Shown in pieces: positions 1 to 7,188 of a stretch of DNA of 15,977 nucleotides. This stretch comes from an uncultured Clostridia bacterium. GTDB lineage: Bacteria > Bacillota > Clostridia > Christensenellales > QALW01. The notes beneath the pieces are model-generated. The model was not told the origin of the DNA, searched no databases, and was given only the letters and a program-made list of their open reading frames with translations. A program made the translations under genes and the position numbers. Positions within the stretch are counted from its first letter, which is position 1. Each line of letters opens with the position of its first letter. The DNA is taken from assembly GCA_900550765.1 (NCBI GenBank), contig URTC01000007.1:1-15977 (forward strand), given 5' to 3'.

Positions 1-941
1 CCGTGGTAGGAGCGCACGGGCTCGAAATATTTTTCACTGTGCGTACCCTCGATAAATACGCTGTTGGTTGCCTGCTCATACATGCCCTTTGTGCCGCGTA
101 CGGTAAAATCACGGGAATAAAAACGGGGCAGCGTGGTGTCCAGACGCAGAAGAATCGTTTCTCCGCCGGCGCATTTCAGCATGGTGGTAACGATATCGCC
201 CTGGGCAAAGTCCGTTTCTTTCATATATTCCGGCACTGCTTTTTCCTGCGCTTGCTGCCGGATATATTCTTTGAGCCCGGCAGCCTTTGACGCCATAGAG
301 GAAACGGAGACGATGCGGTTTCCGCGGTTGATGTTCAAAAGCTTTGCGATCGGTCCCAGTTCATGGGTAGGGTAGTTTTCGCAGCAGCGGTGCTGGTAGT
401 TCTTAAAGCGGTAATGGCGGTTCTCGATGCCCCAGGCTACCTCCTGGCGCAGGTCATGGGAATAGGAGCCTGCACAGTGGACGATCTGTCCGAAGAGGCT
501 TGCGCGGGCCATGGCTGTGGCCAGCAGTTCTTCCCGGCCGTAGCAGCAATTTTCCAGCAGCATGTACGGCGTTTTTGTCCGTTCAAAGGTATCTACAAGC
601 CTTTGGCAGCCGGTCAGAGAAAACTCACTGCCCACATCGCTGCCCACGGGAATCCCCTGCGCCATGGCAAACATGGAAATTTCTCCGTGGGTTTCCCAGG
701 AGGAGAACACCAGTGCGCCGTCCAGTCCCGGCAAGGAAAGCGCCTGACGGTAGTCGGTAAAACCCTGGGCGGCGCCGTCTTCGGCACCCGCTGTGGTTTT
801 TATCATGGCGGCAACACGGTCCTCATAAACATCGCATACCGCGGCAACGTGTACATCCGGCATCTTTAAAAGTACGTTTTCAATGACCCAGCAGCCTCTG
901 TTTCCCAGGCCGATTACTGCTAAATTGATTTTTTTCGTCAT
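1..941 (-). CDS. Gfo/Idh/MocA-fold protein, GH109-like glycosidase (3'-truncated by window)
   Basis: 313 codons are visible on the minus strand, from ATG at 941-939 to the window edge; the C-terminus is outside. An AAAGGA-type ribosome site lies just upstream (about 950-956). The N-terminus is a Rossmann nucleotide site, GLGNRG at residues 11-16. Motifs typical of NAD-dependent glycoside hydrolase family 109 (alpha-N-acetylgalactosaminidase type) follow: ENCCYGR (130-136), GSYSHDLR (158-165), and YPTHELGP followed by NINRG (190-207). E130, Y160, R178, Y190 and H193 have the spacing I recall for substrate-pocket residues of characterised GH109 enzymes. That family cleaves alpha-GalNAc links by transient oxidation with tightly bound NAD. 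No signal peptide or Tat motif is visible, so a cytoplasmic enzyme is inferred. Divergent from the AraC regulator, which may control it. A plain Gfo/Idh/MocA dehydrogenase is the alternative; the fold is sure, the substrate is not. Confidence 0.88.
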   Translation of the reverse strand, partial: MTKKINLAVIGLGNRGCWVIENVLLKMPDVHVAAVCDVYEDRVAAMIKTTAGAEDGAAQGFTDYRQALSLPGLDGALVFSSWETHGEISMFAMAQGIPVGSDVGSEFSLTGCQRLVDTFERTKTPYMLLENCCYGREELLATAMARASLFGQIVHCAGSYSHDLRQEVAWGIENRHYRFKNYQHRCCENYPTHELGPIAKLLNINRGNRIVSVSSMASKAAGLKEYIRQQAQEKAVPEYMKETDFAQGDIVTTMLKCAGGETILLRLDTTLPRFYSRDFTVRGTKGMYEQATNSVFIEGTHSEKYFEPVRSYH

Positions 942-966
942 AAAATAAGATTCCTTTCTTTTTTTG

Positions 967-1028
967 CGGGCAATAGATCCTGCCCGGAATATACCTATAT
1001 CATACTGCGCACCTTTGTATATCGGCAA
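967..1028 (-). promoter_or_regulatory. Candidate promoter and leader hairpin of the GH109-like gene
   Basis: On the minus strand, TTGCCG (1028-1023) and TATGAT (1004-999) are separated by 18 nt, matching 4/6 and 5/6 of the sigma-A consensus. Transcription would start near 992. The leader then holds a short hairpin, CGGGCA/TGCCCG (986-981 with 972-967, 8-nt loop), before the ribosome site. Inferred from consensus only; the spacing is acceptable but the -35 box is weak. Confidence 0.4.
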
Positions 1029-1067
1029 TGGGTTTCCTTATCAAAAAACTGTGTTTTTTTATTATTC

Positions 1068-1096
1068 TTTACTTTTTTCTTCGGATATGATAGAAT
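1068..1096 (+). promoter_or_regulatory. Extended -10 sigma-A promoter of the AraC-type regulator
   Basis: TTTACT (1068-1073), a 17-nt spacer and TAGAAT (1091-1096), with a TG at 1088-1089 that makes an extended -10. Predicted initiation at about 1103 falls right at the ribosome site AGGTGA (1104-1109), so the mRNA leader would be only about 10 nt. This placement supports ATG 1114 as the start, because every upstream in-frame start lies within or before the promoter. Confidence 0.6.
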
Positions 1097-1113
1097 ATTT
1101 TATAGGTGATTTT

Positions 1114-1932
1114 ATGGGAAAATTTATAGAGCAGTACAATTTTATCAGACCCTTTTCTTATGAAGGCGATTTCTATTTAAAATATTTAGGATATAATGAT
1201 TTTGAAAAGGTTGTGCCGATCAAGCGGCCGCGTGTACAAGATTTTTATACGCTGCACTATGTTCTGGGCGGCAGCGGGACGTTGATGCTGGGGGGAACGT
1301 TTTATAAGGTGCGGGCTGGGCAGCTGTTCTTTTTGCCGCCGCAGGAGCAGATCCTGTATTATCCTGATGAAGCTGCACCCTGGGAATACGTTTGGTTTGC
1401 CTTTGATGGTGCAAAAGCAGAGGAATATGGAAAAAAGATGGGGTTTTCGGTTGAGGCGCCGGTTCGGGAGGCGCCGGCAGGCGGCCAGGTGCCCTTGTGC
1501 CTGCAGCGGCTCTTCGGCTGTATGCTGGCAGAGGACGGTGACGGGTACTTTATGGCGCTTTCTGCTTTTTATGAAATCCTGCATCTATGCGGGAGCAGGG
1601 AGCCTCTGCGGGGCGCCGCGCAGATTAAAAAGCTGATCGATCAAAGCTTTGCTTCCCCGGATTTTACTGTGGAGCAGCTCTGCCGCAGCCTGCATATCAG
1701 CCTCGCCCAGCTCTGCCGGAGTTTCAGGGAGGAATATGGTGTTACCGCGGTAAAGTATTTGATTTCCTGCAGACTGGCTTTGGCAGCGCGGCTGCTGGAG
1801 ACAACGCAGCTGCCTATAAAAACCGTGGCGGCCTCCTGCGGCTTTCATGATGAGATCCATTTTATGAAATCCTTTAAAAAAGCTTACGGAATGCCGGCCC
1901 TGGCATTCCGAATGCAGCAGATTAAAAAATAA
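1114..1932 (+). CDS. AraC family transcriptional regulator with N-terminal cupin
   Basis: A 272-residue DNA-binding regulator. Residues ~34-110 form the cupin-type sensor domain of AraC proteins, with the glycine-rich LGGSGTLMLGG and then FFLPPQE in the expected order. Residues ~168-268 form the double helix-turn-helix domain: FTVEQLCRSLHIS (184-196) as the first HTH, then IKTVAASCGFHDEIHFMKSFKKAYG (residues 235-259), the usual second HTH signature. ATG 1114 is chosen because AGGTGA (1104-1109) precedes it and a good promoter lies just upstream; longer readings from TTG 964 or ATG 1087 have no ribosome site and overlap the promoter. It is divergent from the GH109-like gene, the usual arrangement for a local activator of a carbohydrate operon. 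The inducer cannot be read from sequence. The 3' end is convergent with the LCP gene. Confidence 0.93.
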   Translation: MGKFIEQYNFIRPFSYEGDFYLKYLGYNDFEKVVPIKRPRVQDFYTLHYVLGGSGTLMLGGTFYKVRAGQLFFLPPQEQILYYPDEAAPWEYVWFAFDGAKAEEYGKKMGFSVEAPVREAPAGGQVPLCLQRLFGCMLAEDGDGYFMALSAFYEILHLCGSREPLRGAAQIKKLIDQSFASPDFTVEQLCRSLHISLAQLCRSFREEYGVTAVKYLISCRLALAARLLETTQLPIKTVAASCGFHDEIHFMKSFKKAYGMPALAFRMQQIKK

Positions 1933-1957
1933 AAACAGGAACAGAACGTTCCTGTTT
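1924..1957 (-). terminator. Rho-independent terminator of the LCP gene
   Basis: A perfect 10-bp stem, AAACAGGAAC (1933-1942) with GTTCCTGTTT (1948-1957), and a 5-nt loop. Read on the minus strand, the stem is followed by a run of T broken by one A (1935 to 1924), so it ends LCP transcription. The U-tract lies over the last codons of the AraC gene. On the plus strand there is no long T-run, so it would stop AraC transcripts only weakly. Confidence 0.8.
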
Positions 1958-1965
1958 AAGCAGGT

Positions 1966-3123
1966 TTACTGAATCCAGCTTTTCCGGTTTGCATCCAAAG
2001 CGATATTGCTTTGGCCGTAAAGCGCCAATTGCAGCTTGCGGGCTGCCAAGGGATAATCTACCTTCCAGTACCAGATGTGATCCGCCGTATTCCGGAAGCC
2101 CTTGGCGCAGTCGCTGTCGGGAAGAGACATCTGCTGAATGGAGTAATCCAGCCAGCCGTTCGTCAGCGCATTGGTAGCATAGCCGAGCATATCGGTAGAG
2201 GAAAGCCCCGTGCGGATATAGGGGATCATGGTATTGAGAATGGAAAGCATCGAGGATACGCCGTAGCTTTTGGCCTGGGCGAGCAGTTGCTTAATGACTT
2301 TTTGCTGCCGGTCTACGCGCGCTTCGTCACCGCCGTTGTTTTCCCGTATCCGCATATAGATCAGCGCTTCCTGACCGCTCAGGGTGTTTTTGCCGGTGCT
2401 CAGGCGCTTGAATCCGCATTTGTTGCGCAGATACTGACTCTCCTCCTGGGAAAGCTCTATTTCCACACCGCCCATTGCGTCAATCACTTTGGGAAGGGAA
2501 GCAAAATTCACGATTGCGTAATTATCAATGGACACCTTATAGTAGCGCTCCAACATTTGAATCTGCAGGGTTGGGCCTCCGTAGGCGTTGGCATGGTGCA
2601 GCTTTTCAAAAGCACCTTTGTTATCATGAATGATGTAGCTGTACTGATCGCGCATGATCGAGGCCAGCGTAATCGTTTTTGTGCTGTGATTAATAGAAAA
2701 AATAACCATGGCATCGGCGCGGGAATTGCTTTTTAAATTTTCATAGTCCATGCCTATCAGCAGAATATTGGTATCATTGGAAGAACGGACAGGGGATCCG
2801 TTGTTCATCCAGTTTTTGATATTGGCCTGCAGGTTATTTAATTCCTGGGGATGAATATCTTCCCCGCTGATGGCAGCGCCCGCGTCGCCGTCGATCGGCG
2901 GCAGTGTGGCAAGGTTGCCTAAAGAGGTGCCGTCTCCTTCCACAATGCTCCCGGCCGAGCCGATATCTACACCCTGGCTGGGCGTATAATTTCCGTCGCT
3001 CATGCGGCCGAAATACCAGGACCATGCCCCAAAGGCACAACCCAATACCAGCGTGGCGATCGCCAGCGCTACGGCAATGATTTGAAACATCAGGCTTACA
3101 TTATCCTTGGTTTGAAAAAGCAT
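1966..3123 (-). CDS. LCP (LytR-CpsA-Psr) family cell-wall glycopolymer transferase
   Basis: 385 residues. A short cytoplasmic N-terminus is followed by one membrane segment (~11-35) and an extracellular part. Residues ~81-115 are a Gly/Ala/Asp-rich linker, and the LCP catalytic domain spans ~117-285. Diagnostic motifs: ILLIGMD (120-126), SRADAMVIFSI (134-144), LASIMRDQY (153-161), and EARVDRQQKVI (267-277), which holds the arginines (R269, R272) that bind pyrophosphate/polyprenyl phosphate in the family. LCP enzymes move teichoic acid, capsule or other glycopolymers from a lipid carrier to peptidoglycan outside the membrane. The start is ATG 3123-3121 with GAGG at 3135-3132. About 100 residues after the core domain (ends near 385) are less typical and may be a small accessory region. 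Divergent from the ParA gene. The family is sure; the polymer is unknown. Confidence 0.93.
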   Translation of the reverse strand: MLFQTKDNVSLMFQIIAVALAIATLVLGCAFGAWSWYFGRMSDGNYTPSQGVDIGSAGSIVEGDGTSLGNLATLPPIDGDAGAAISGEDIHPQELNNLQANIKNWMNNGSPVRSSNDTNILLIGMDYENLKSNSRADAMVIFSINHSTKTITLASIMRDQYSYIIHDNKGAFEKLHHANAYGGPTLQIQMLERYYKVSIDNYAIVNFASLPKVIDAMGGVEIELSQEESQYLRNKCGFKRLSTGKNTLSGQEALIYMRIRENNGGDEARVDRQQKVIKQLLAQAKSYGVSSMLSILNTMIPYIRTGLSSTDMLGYATNALTNGWLDYSIQQMSLPDSDCAKGFRNTADHIWYWKVDYPLAARKLQLALYGQSNIALDANRKSWIQ

Positions 3124-3192
3124 ATAAAAAACCTCGATTCGGTGCGGTGCCGGTTCGTGAAAACGCCGGTCTGTTTTTTCAGCATATTATAT

Positions 3193-3221
3193 ATTATAAC
3201 ATATTTTAAAAAAACGAACAA
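3193..3221 (-). promoter_or_regulatory. Promoter of the LCP gene (extended -10)
   Basis: On the minus strand there is a perfect TATAAT (3198-3193) preceded by TGT, an extended -10, with TTGTTC (3221-3216) 17 nt upstream (only 3/6). A second TATAAT (3191-3186) overlaps it. The predicted leader is about 60 nt. The good -10 may compensate for the weak -35. Confidence 0.55.
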
Positions 3222-3272
3222 AAAAATTATAAAAATGAAAAAACAGTTTTGGAATGTCCATAAGAAATCACA

Positions 3273-3301
3273 TTGACGAAACGGGGGTTCTTTTATATAC
3301 T
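3273..3301 (+). promoter_or_regulatory. Sigma-A promoter of the ParA-like gene
   Basis: TTGACG (3273-3278, 5/6), a 17-nt spacer and TATACT (3296-3301, 5/6). Initiation is expected near 3308, about 27 nt before the start codon. It lies back to back with the LCP promoter; the two -35 regions are about 50 bp apart, so joint control is possible, though no shared operator is evident. Confidence 0.65.
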
Positions 3302-3334
3302 TATATTGTCTAATTAATATATAGGGGGAGCCTT

Positions 3335-4156
3335 ATGAAAAAAACTATCACGATCTGCTTTGCCAATAATAAGGGCGGGTCAGGAAAATCTACCACCTGC
3401 TCCAATGTGGGATACAGCTTGGCCCAAAGCGGAAAAAAAGTGCTGCTGATCGACGGGGATATGCAGCTGAATCTTTCTCTCTCCCTTTTTGATGAGGAAA
3501 CTGTACTGCAGATGGCCCAGGGTGAGAAAAATTTATATCATGCCGTTAAAAATCAGCTGCCGCTGGAGGATTTTATTGTAAAAACCCCGTACGAAAATTT
3601 AGAGCTCATTCCCTCCTCTACGCTGATGAGCGGGATAGAATATGAGCTTTTTACCAAATGGCAGCGGGAGTTTATTTTAAAAAAATGCTTAGCGGGAGTG
3701 CAGAAAAGCGAAAAATATGATTATATTTTGATCGATGCTCCGCCCACCCTGGGCGGCTGGGTGATGAACCTGCTCTGTGCGTCGGATTTTTTGCTGATTC
3801 CCGTCGAGGCCAGCCCCTGGGGGCTTTTCGGATTGGCCAATATGTTTGAATTTTATTCTGTAGTATGCCAGATGGCGCCGGAGCTGAAGATTCTGGGCAT
3901 TGCCGTGACCAAGGTGAACGAGAGGAAGAATTATTTTAAGCAGACCCTTGCTACCCTGCAGGAGATGGAGGATATGCCGGTATTTTCTTCCTACATTCGG
4001 GTTGACAGTACCGTGGAATGGGCGCAGGATGCCAGCAAGCCGGTTGCGGCTTTCCGTAAAACGAGCCGAAGCGCGCAGGAATATGATGCCTTGGCGCGGG
4101 AGATTGATAAAGCGGCAAGAACATCATGTTTTTCCGCGTGCGGACAGAAGCTGTAA
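3335..4156 (+). CDS. Orphan ParA/Soj-family ATPase
   Basis: 273 residues, normal for a ParA of the Soj type. The deviant Walker A, KGGSGKST (13-20), has the signature first lysine of the ParA/MinD family. LLIDGDMQLNLS (37-48) corresponds to the A' box, with MQLN in place of the more usual PQ-G/N sequence. YDYILIDAPPTLG (128-140) is Walker B. LIPVEASPWGLFGL (154-167) and TKVNERKNY (192-200) also fit the family. Such proteins dimerise with ATP and position DNA, chemoreceptors, secretion or division machinery on the nucleoid or membrane. The start is set by AGGGGGAG (3323-3330). There is no ParB, no recognisable parS-like sequence and no replication gene beside it, so chromosome or plasmid partitioning is unlikely to be its local job. 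Flanking genes make envelope proteins, so a role in placing envelope machinery is inferred. The Cys-containing tail (~264-273) is not a family feature. Confidence 0.88.
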   Translation: MKKTITICFANNKGGSGKSTTCSNVGYSLAQSGKKVLLIDGDMQLNLSLSLFDEETVLQMAQGEKNLYHAVKNQLPLEDFIVKTPYENLELIPSSTLMSGIEYELFTKWQREFILKKCLAGVQKSEKYDYILIDAPPTLGGWVMNLLCASDFLLIPVEASPWGLFGLANMFEFYSVVCQMAPELKILGIAVTKVNERKNYFKQTLATLQEMEDMPVFSSYIRVDSTVEWAQDASKPVAAFRKTSRSAQEYDALAREIDKAARTSCFSACGQKL

Positions 4157-4188
4157 AAAGAGGAAAGGCGGGACTTTCCTCTTTTTTT
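4157..4188. terminator. Bidirectional terminator between ParA and SPOR genes
   Basis: An 11-bp stem, AAAGAGGAAAG (4157-4167) with CTTTCCTCTTT (4174-4184), and a 6-nt loop. A T-run follows on the plus strand (to 4188), and a matching run on the minus strand (A-tract 4155-4159). It starts at the ParA stop codon and ends next to the stop codon of the convergent gene, so it serves both. Confidence 0.85.
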
Positions 4189-4984
4189 ATTCCAGTGAGG
4201 TGTAAAAATTGATATATTCGCCCACCAGAGAAGCCGAAGCGTGCTTGAGTTTTTGTGCAAAAGCGTCGTCGGAGCTTTCGGGCATTTCGCCAAGGGCCGT
4301 ATTTACGCAGGTGAACATCTCCTCCAGGACGGTTACCACGCGGTTTCCGCTCTCTAACGCCTTTAGCTGCTCCAGCTGCTTGGCGGTATCGTTGCGGCAC
4401 AACTGAATCTGTGTGCAGGCCTGCAGGCGTGTTACGTCGCCCTTGTCGGCCTCCACGCACAGATCTACCATTTCCTTGACCGTGGTACGCAGGGAGGAAA
4501 AGGCCTGGGCAATCAGCTCGGCCTGTGCTTTGGTGCCGGTGATTTTTACGGAGAGCTCGTCACCCTTTAGCGGAAAGACCGATACCTGGTCAAAGGAAGA
4601 GGAAAGTTTTTCCTTTACGCTTTCGGCCCATTCTTTATCGGTATAGCAGGATGCCAGAACCGTAAAGCCGTCGGCCGTTTCCAGCACATAGCCGGCGCCG
4701 CCGCCGTCCTTCATTTTTTTTACGGTTTCCTCCGCGGATGCGGCATCCTGAAACTGCCCCGCGCCTACACCGTAGATTTCCAGTGCTTCGATCTTTACGG
4801 TATTGGTCACAATGCGCTCATCCTTGGCCACATTGAGATTCATAACCGGCTGTATTACTTTTTCGGCAATGAATTTACCGATGGAATTTACGCTGAATAC
4901 GATGACGGCAAACACGGCGATGATCAGCAGCGCCGTCAGATTTTTTTTCATTTCTCTCTTTTTCATGCGTTGGGATGTTCCCAT
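4187..4984 (-). CDS. SPOR-domain-like single-pass membrane protein
   Basis: 265 residues from ATG 4984-4982, chosen because GAGGTG (4996-4991) lies 6 nt upstream; a longer reading from 5089 has no such site. A basic N-terminus (MKKREMKKN) leads into one membrane helix (~16-34), giving an N-in, C-out topology. Residues ~66-130 look like a SPOR fold: two half-repeats, each with a beta strand, an aromatic G-x-F/Y stretch and a helix (GVGAGQFQDAASAEETVKK, then GFTVLASCYTDKEWAESVKE). SPOR domains bind denuded peptidoglycan glycan strands at septa. The rest (~140-265) is mainly helical, of unknown function, with three cysteines (176, 190, 196) and a fourth at 226. It may act in division or sporulation like other membrane SPOR proteins; no named ortholog is recognised. 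Transcribed alone and convergent with ParA. Confidence 0.78.
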   Translation of the reverse strand: MGTSQRMKKREMKKNLTALLIIAVFAVIVFSVNSIGKFIAEKVIQPVMNLNVAKDERIVTNTVKIEALEIYGVGAGQFQDAASAEETVKKMKDGGGAGYVLETADGFTVLASCYTDKEWAESVKEKLSSSFDQVSVFPLKGDELSVKITGTKAQAELIAQAFSSLRTTVKEMVDLCVEADKGDVTRLQACTQIQLCRNDTAKQLEQLKALESGNRVVTVLEEMFTCVNTALGEMPESSDDAFAQKLKHASASLVGEYINFYTSLE

Positions 4985-5172
4985 TTTTATCACCTCAATG
5001 GATAGTATGCAGGGGAATTTGAATTTATACGCCTTGTCCGCACAGAAAAATATATTTTGTTTAAAAAATCTGCGCGGTATATTTTGCAAGACGAAAGCGT
5101 AGAACGTAGTATGGAGGGGATCGCCCCCGAAAACGCTTCTTTCTTTTTATAGGAAAAACACGGTATTTTTGC
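4985..5172. other. Intergenic region with a terminator-like fold upstream of the typA promoter
   Basis: A gene-free stretch between the SPOR gene and the typA promoter. No convincing promoter for the SPOR gene was found, only AT-rich boxes with poor spacing. On the plus strand, AAGCGT (5095-5100) can pair with ACGCTT (5133-5138), enclosing GGGG/CCCC (5116-5119 with 5124-5127, loop ATCG). A T-rich run, CTTTCTTTTT, follows (5139-5148). This resembles a terminator although no plus-strand gene ends here; it may insulate typA or end a small RNA. Confidence 0.35.
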
Positions 5173-5201
5173 TTGTCAATCCCTTTATGGTATGCTACAA
5201 T
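5173..5201 (+). promoter_or_regulatory. Strong sigma-A promoter of the typA operon
   Basis: TTGTCA (5173-5178, 5/6), a 17-nt spacer and TACAAT (5196-5201, 5/6), with TGC directly before the -10 (extended -10). It is the best promoter in the window by consensus. Expected start near 5208, which leaves an untranslated leader of about 130 nt. Confidence 0.75.
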
Positions 5202-5207
5202 ATACAC

Positions 5208-5340
5208 ATATATTTTTTGAAGGCTTTACTATAAAACATTGCATTTTATGTAATGTTAAGTTTGTGTTCTCGAAAATATACTGCCTGTATGCTGCTTTTT
5301 GCAGCGGGTAAGGAAAAATACTGCAAAAGAGGTACTTGTT
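5208..5340 (+). promoter_or_regulatory. Structured 5' leader of typA with possible SD-sequestering alternative fold
   Basis: The leader holds a 10-bp hairpin with one G-U pair, AACATTGCAT (5235-5244) and ATGTAATGTT (5248-5257). A second hairpin is GCTGC-TTTTT-GCAGC (5291-5305). The 3' part of the second, CTTTTTGCAG (5295-5304), is also complementary to CTGCAAAAG (5321-5329), which runs into the ribosome site AAAAGAGG (5325-5332). The two pairings exclude each other. This is seen in the sequence; a regulatory role is inference. No known riboswitch class is recognised. Confidence 0.45.
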
Positions 5341-7173
5341 TTGAAACGAGAGGATATCAGAAATATCGCCATTATTGCCCATGTAGACCACGGAAAGACC
5401 ACGCTGGTGGATGAGATGCTGAAGCAAAGCGGCATTTTCAGGGAAAACCAGCAGCTGCAGGAGCGTATGATGGATTCAGGGGATATCGAGCGTGAGCGCG
5501 GAATTACTATTTTATCTAAAAATACGTCGATACGCTATAAAGATACAAAAATAAACGTGGTGGATACGCCCGGGCACGCCGATTTCGGCGGCGAGGTGGA
5601 GCGTGTGCTGAAAATGACCAGCGGCGTGCTGCTGTTGGTAGATTCCTTTGAAGGCCCGATGCCGCAGACGCGGTTTGTGCTTTCCAAAGCGCTGGAGCTG
5701 GGGCTGCGCGTGATTGTGGTCATCAATAAGATGGACCGTCCCGATGCCCGCCCCGACGGCGTTGCCGATGAGGTGCTGGATTTATTTATTGAACTGGGCG
5801 CCGATGATTCTCAGCTGGACTGCCCCTTTATCTATGCCTCCGGCCGGGAGGGTACCGCTTCGCTGGACCCCATGGTTCCGGGCACGGATATGACGCCGCT
5901 TTTAGATGCGATTTTGGAATATGTGCCCTGTCCGGAGGGAGATCCGGCACAGCCGGCGCAGATGCTGATTTCTACCATTGACTATAACGAATACGTAGGC
6001 CGCATCGGAATCGGAAAAATCGAGCGCGGCACCATAAAAACGGGGGATATGGTTTCCCTTTGTACTTTTGGCAGCGAAGGCGTGCGGAGCAATGTGCGCG
6101 TGACCAGCCTTTCGGTGTTTGAGGGGCTTAAGCGCGTCAATGTGGAAGAGGCCTCCGCCGGGGAAATCGTCGCCGTCAGCGGCGTTGCCGATATCAATAT
6201 CGGCGATACGCTCTGCAGACCCGACGCGGTAGAGCCGCTGCCCTTTGTAAAGATTACCGAGCCCACTGTCAGCATGACGTTCTCGGTAAACGATTCGCCC
6301 TTTGCCGGCAAGGAGGGGAAATATCTTACCAGCCGCCACCTGCGCGCCCGGCTGTACCGGGAAATAGAATCCGATGTTTCCCTTCGCGTGGAGGATACGG
6401 ATTCGGCCGACAGCTTTAAGGTTTCCGGCCGGGGAGAGCTGCATCTTTCCATTTTGATAGAAAATATGCGCCGCCAGGGGTATGAGCTGCAGGTCAGCAA
6501 GCCGGAGGTGCTGCTGAAAACGATAGACGGCAAACTCTGTGAGCCGATGGAGCGTGTAATCATCGATGTTCCCGACGCCTATTCCGGTACGGTGATCCAG
6601 CATATGGGCACCAATCATGGAGAAATGGTGAACATGTTCTCTTTAAGCGCTGTCATGCGGCGTATGGAGTTTCTTGTTCCGGCGCGGGGACTGTTCGGTT
6701 ACCGGAGCACGTTTTTGACCGATACCCACGGGGAAGGTGTGATGAATTCGGTATTTGACGGCTATGCGCCCTATAAGGGGGAGCTGCCCGGCAGAAAAAA
6801 CGGATCTTTAATTGCCTTTGAAACAGGCGAATCTATTACCTACGGACTGTTTAACGCCCAGGAGCGCGGAACACTGTTCATCGGTCCGGGAGAGCAGGTC
6901 TACAGCGGGATGATCGTAGGGGAAAGCTCCCGGCCGGAGGATATTGAGGTCAATGTATGCAAACGCAAGAATATGACCAATTCCCGTTCGGCCGGATCGG
7001 ACGACGCGCTGCATTTGATTCCGCCCAAGCGCATGAGCTTGGAACAGGCGCTGGAATATTTGGGTGAGGATGAATTGGCCGAGGTTACTCCGGCGAATAT
7101 ACGGATACGGAAAAAAATATTGGATCCTACCGCCAGATACCGTGCCGCAAAGATGGCAAACCGTCAAAACTGA
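5341..7173 (+). CDS. typA: Ribosome-associated translational GTPase TypA/BipA
   Basis: 610 residues, the normal length for TypA. It starts at TTG 5341, giving the family's usual N-terminus ([20 protein letters not shown]), with AAAAGAGG (5325-5332) 8 nt upstream; the longer reading from TTG 5299 adds non-family residues. All G motifs are present: AHVDHGKTT (13-21), RGITI (53-57), DTPGH (75-79), NKMD (129-132) and YASG (about 177). Domain II, two EF-G-like domains and the TypA-specific C-terminus follow. TypA binds the 70S ribosome and acts in ribosome assembly and stress adaptation, notably at low temperature in other bacteria. It is first in an apparent operon: the next gene begins 15 nt after its stop with no terminator between. 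Identification is certain. Confidence 0.97.
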   Translation: MKREDIRNIAIIAHVDHGKTTLVDEMLKQSGIFRENQQLQERMMDSGDIERERGITILSKNTSIRYKDTKINVVDTPGHADFGGEVERVLKMTSGVLLLVDSFEGPMPQTRFVLSKALELGLRVIVVINKMDRPDARPDGVADEVLDLFIELGADDSQLDCPFIYASGREGTASLDPMVPGTDMTPLLDAILEYVPCPEGDPAQPAQMLISTIDYNEYVGRIGIGKIERGTIKTGDMVSLCTFGSEGVRSNVRVTSLSVFEGLKRVNVEEASAGEIVAVSGVADINIGDTLCRPDAVEPLPFVKITEPTVSMTFSVNDSPFAGKEGKYLTSRHLRARLYREIESDVSLRVEDTDSADSFKVSGRGELHLSILIENMRRQGYELQVSKPEVLLKTIDGKLCEPMERVIIDVPDAYSGTVIQHMGTNHGEMVNMFSLSAVMRRMEFLVPARGLFGYRSTFLTDTHGEGVMNSVFDGYAPYKGELPGRKNGSLIAFETGESITYGLFNAQERGTLFIGPGEQVYSGMIVGESSRPEDIEVNVCKRKNMTNSRSAGSDDALHLIPPKRMSLEQALEYLGEDELAEVTPANIRIRKKILDPTARYRAAKMANRQN

Positions 7174-7174
7174 C

Positions 7175-7180
7175 AGGAGG
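7175..7180 (+). promoter_or_regulatory. Perfect ribosome binding site deciding a TTG start
   Basis: AGGAGG lies 2 nt after the typA stop codon and 8 nt before TTG 7189. No ATG in the same frame is better placed, so the TTG start of the transporter is well supported. Confidence 0.8.
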
Positions 7181-7188
7181 CGCTTTGA

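Noticed and set aside
363..869. 168-residue plus-strand open frame within the GH109-like gene
   Set aside because: It has no ribosome site and lies opposite a well-supported minus-strand gene with family motifs. The reading is an antisense shadow.
964..1113. Longer AraC start at TTG 964 or ATG 1087
   Set aside because: These precede or lie in the promoter -10 region and lack a ribosome site; ATG 1114 has AGGTGA and an N-terminus typical of family length.
3158..3171. Catabolite-responsive (cre) element in the LCP leader
   Set aside because: Only the left half (TGAAAACG) matches; the right half lacks the required T and CA positions.
4985..5089. Extended N-terminus for the SPOR protein (start at 5089)
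   Set aside because: ATG 4984 has GAGGTG 6 nt upstream. The added residues put a poorly hydrophobic Cys/Phe-rich stretch before the true basic N-terminus and membrane helix.
5299..5340. Longer typA start at TTG 5299
   Set aside because: The extra 14 residues do not belong to TypA, and the start at 5341 follows a ribosome site and gives the canonical KREDIRN N-terminus.
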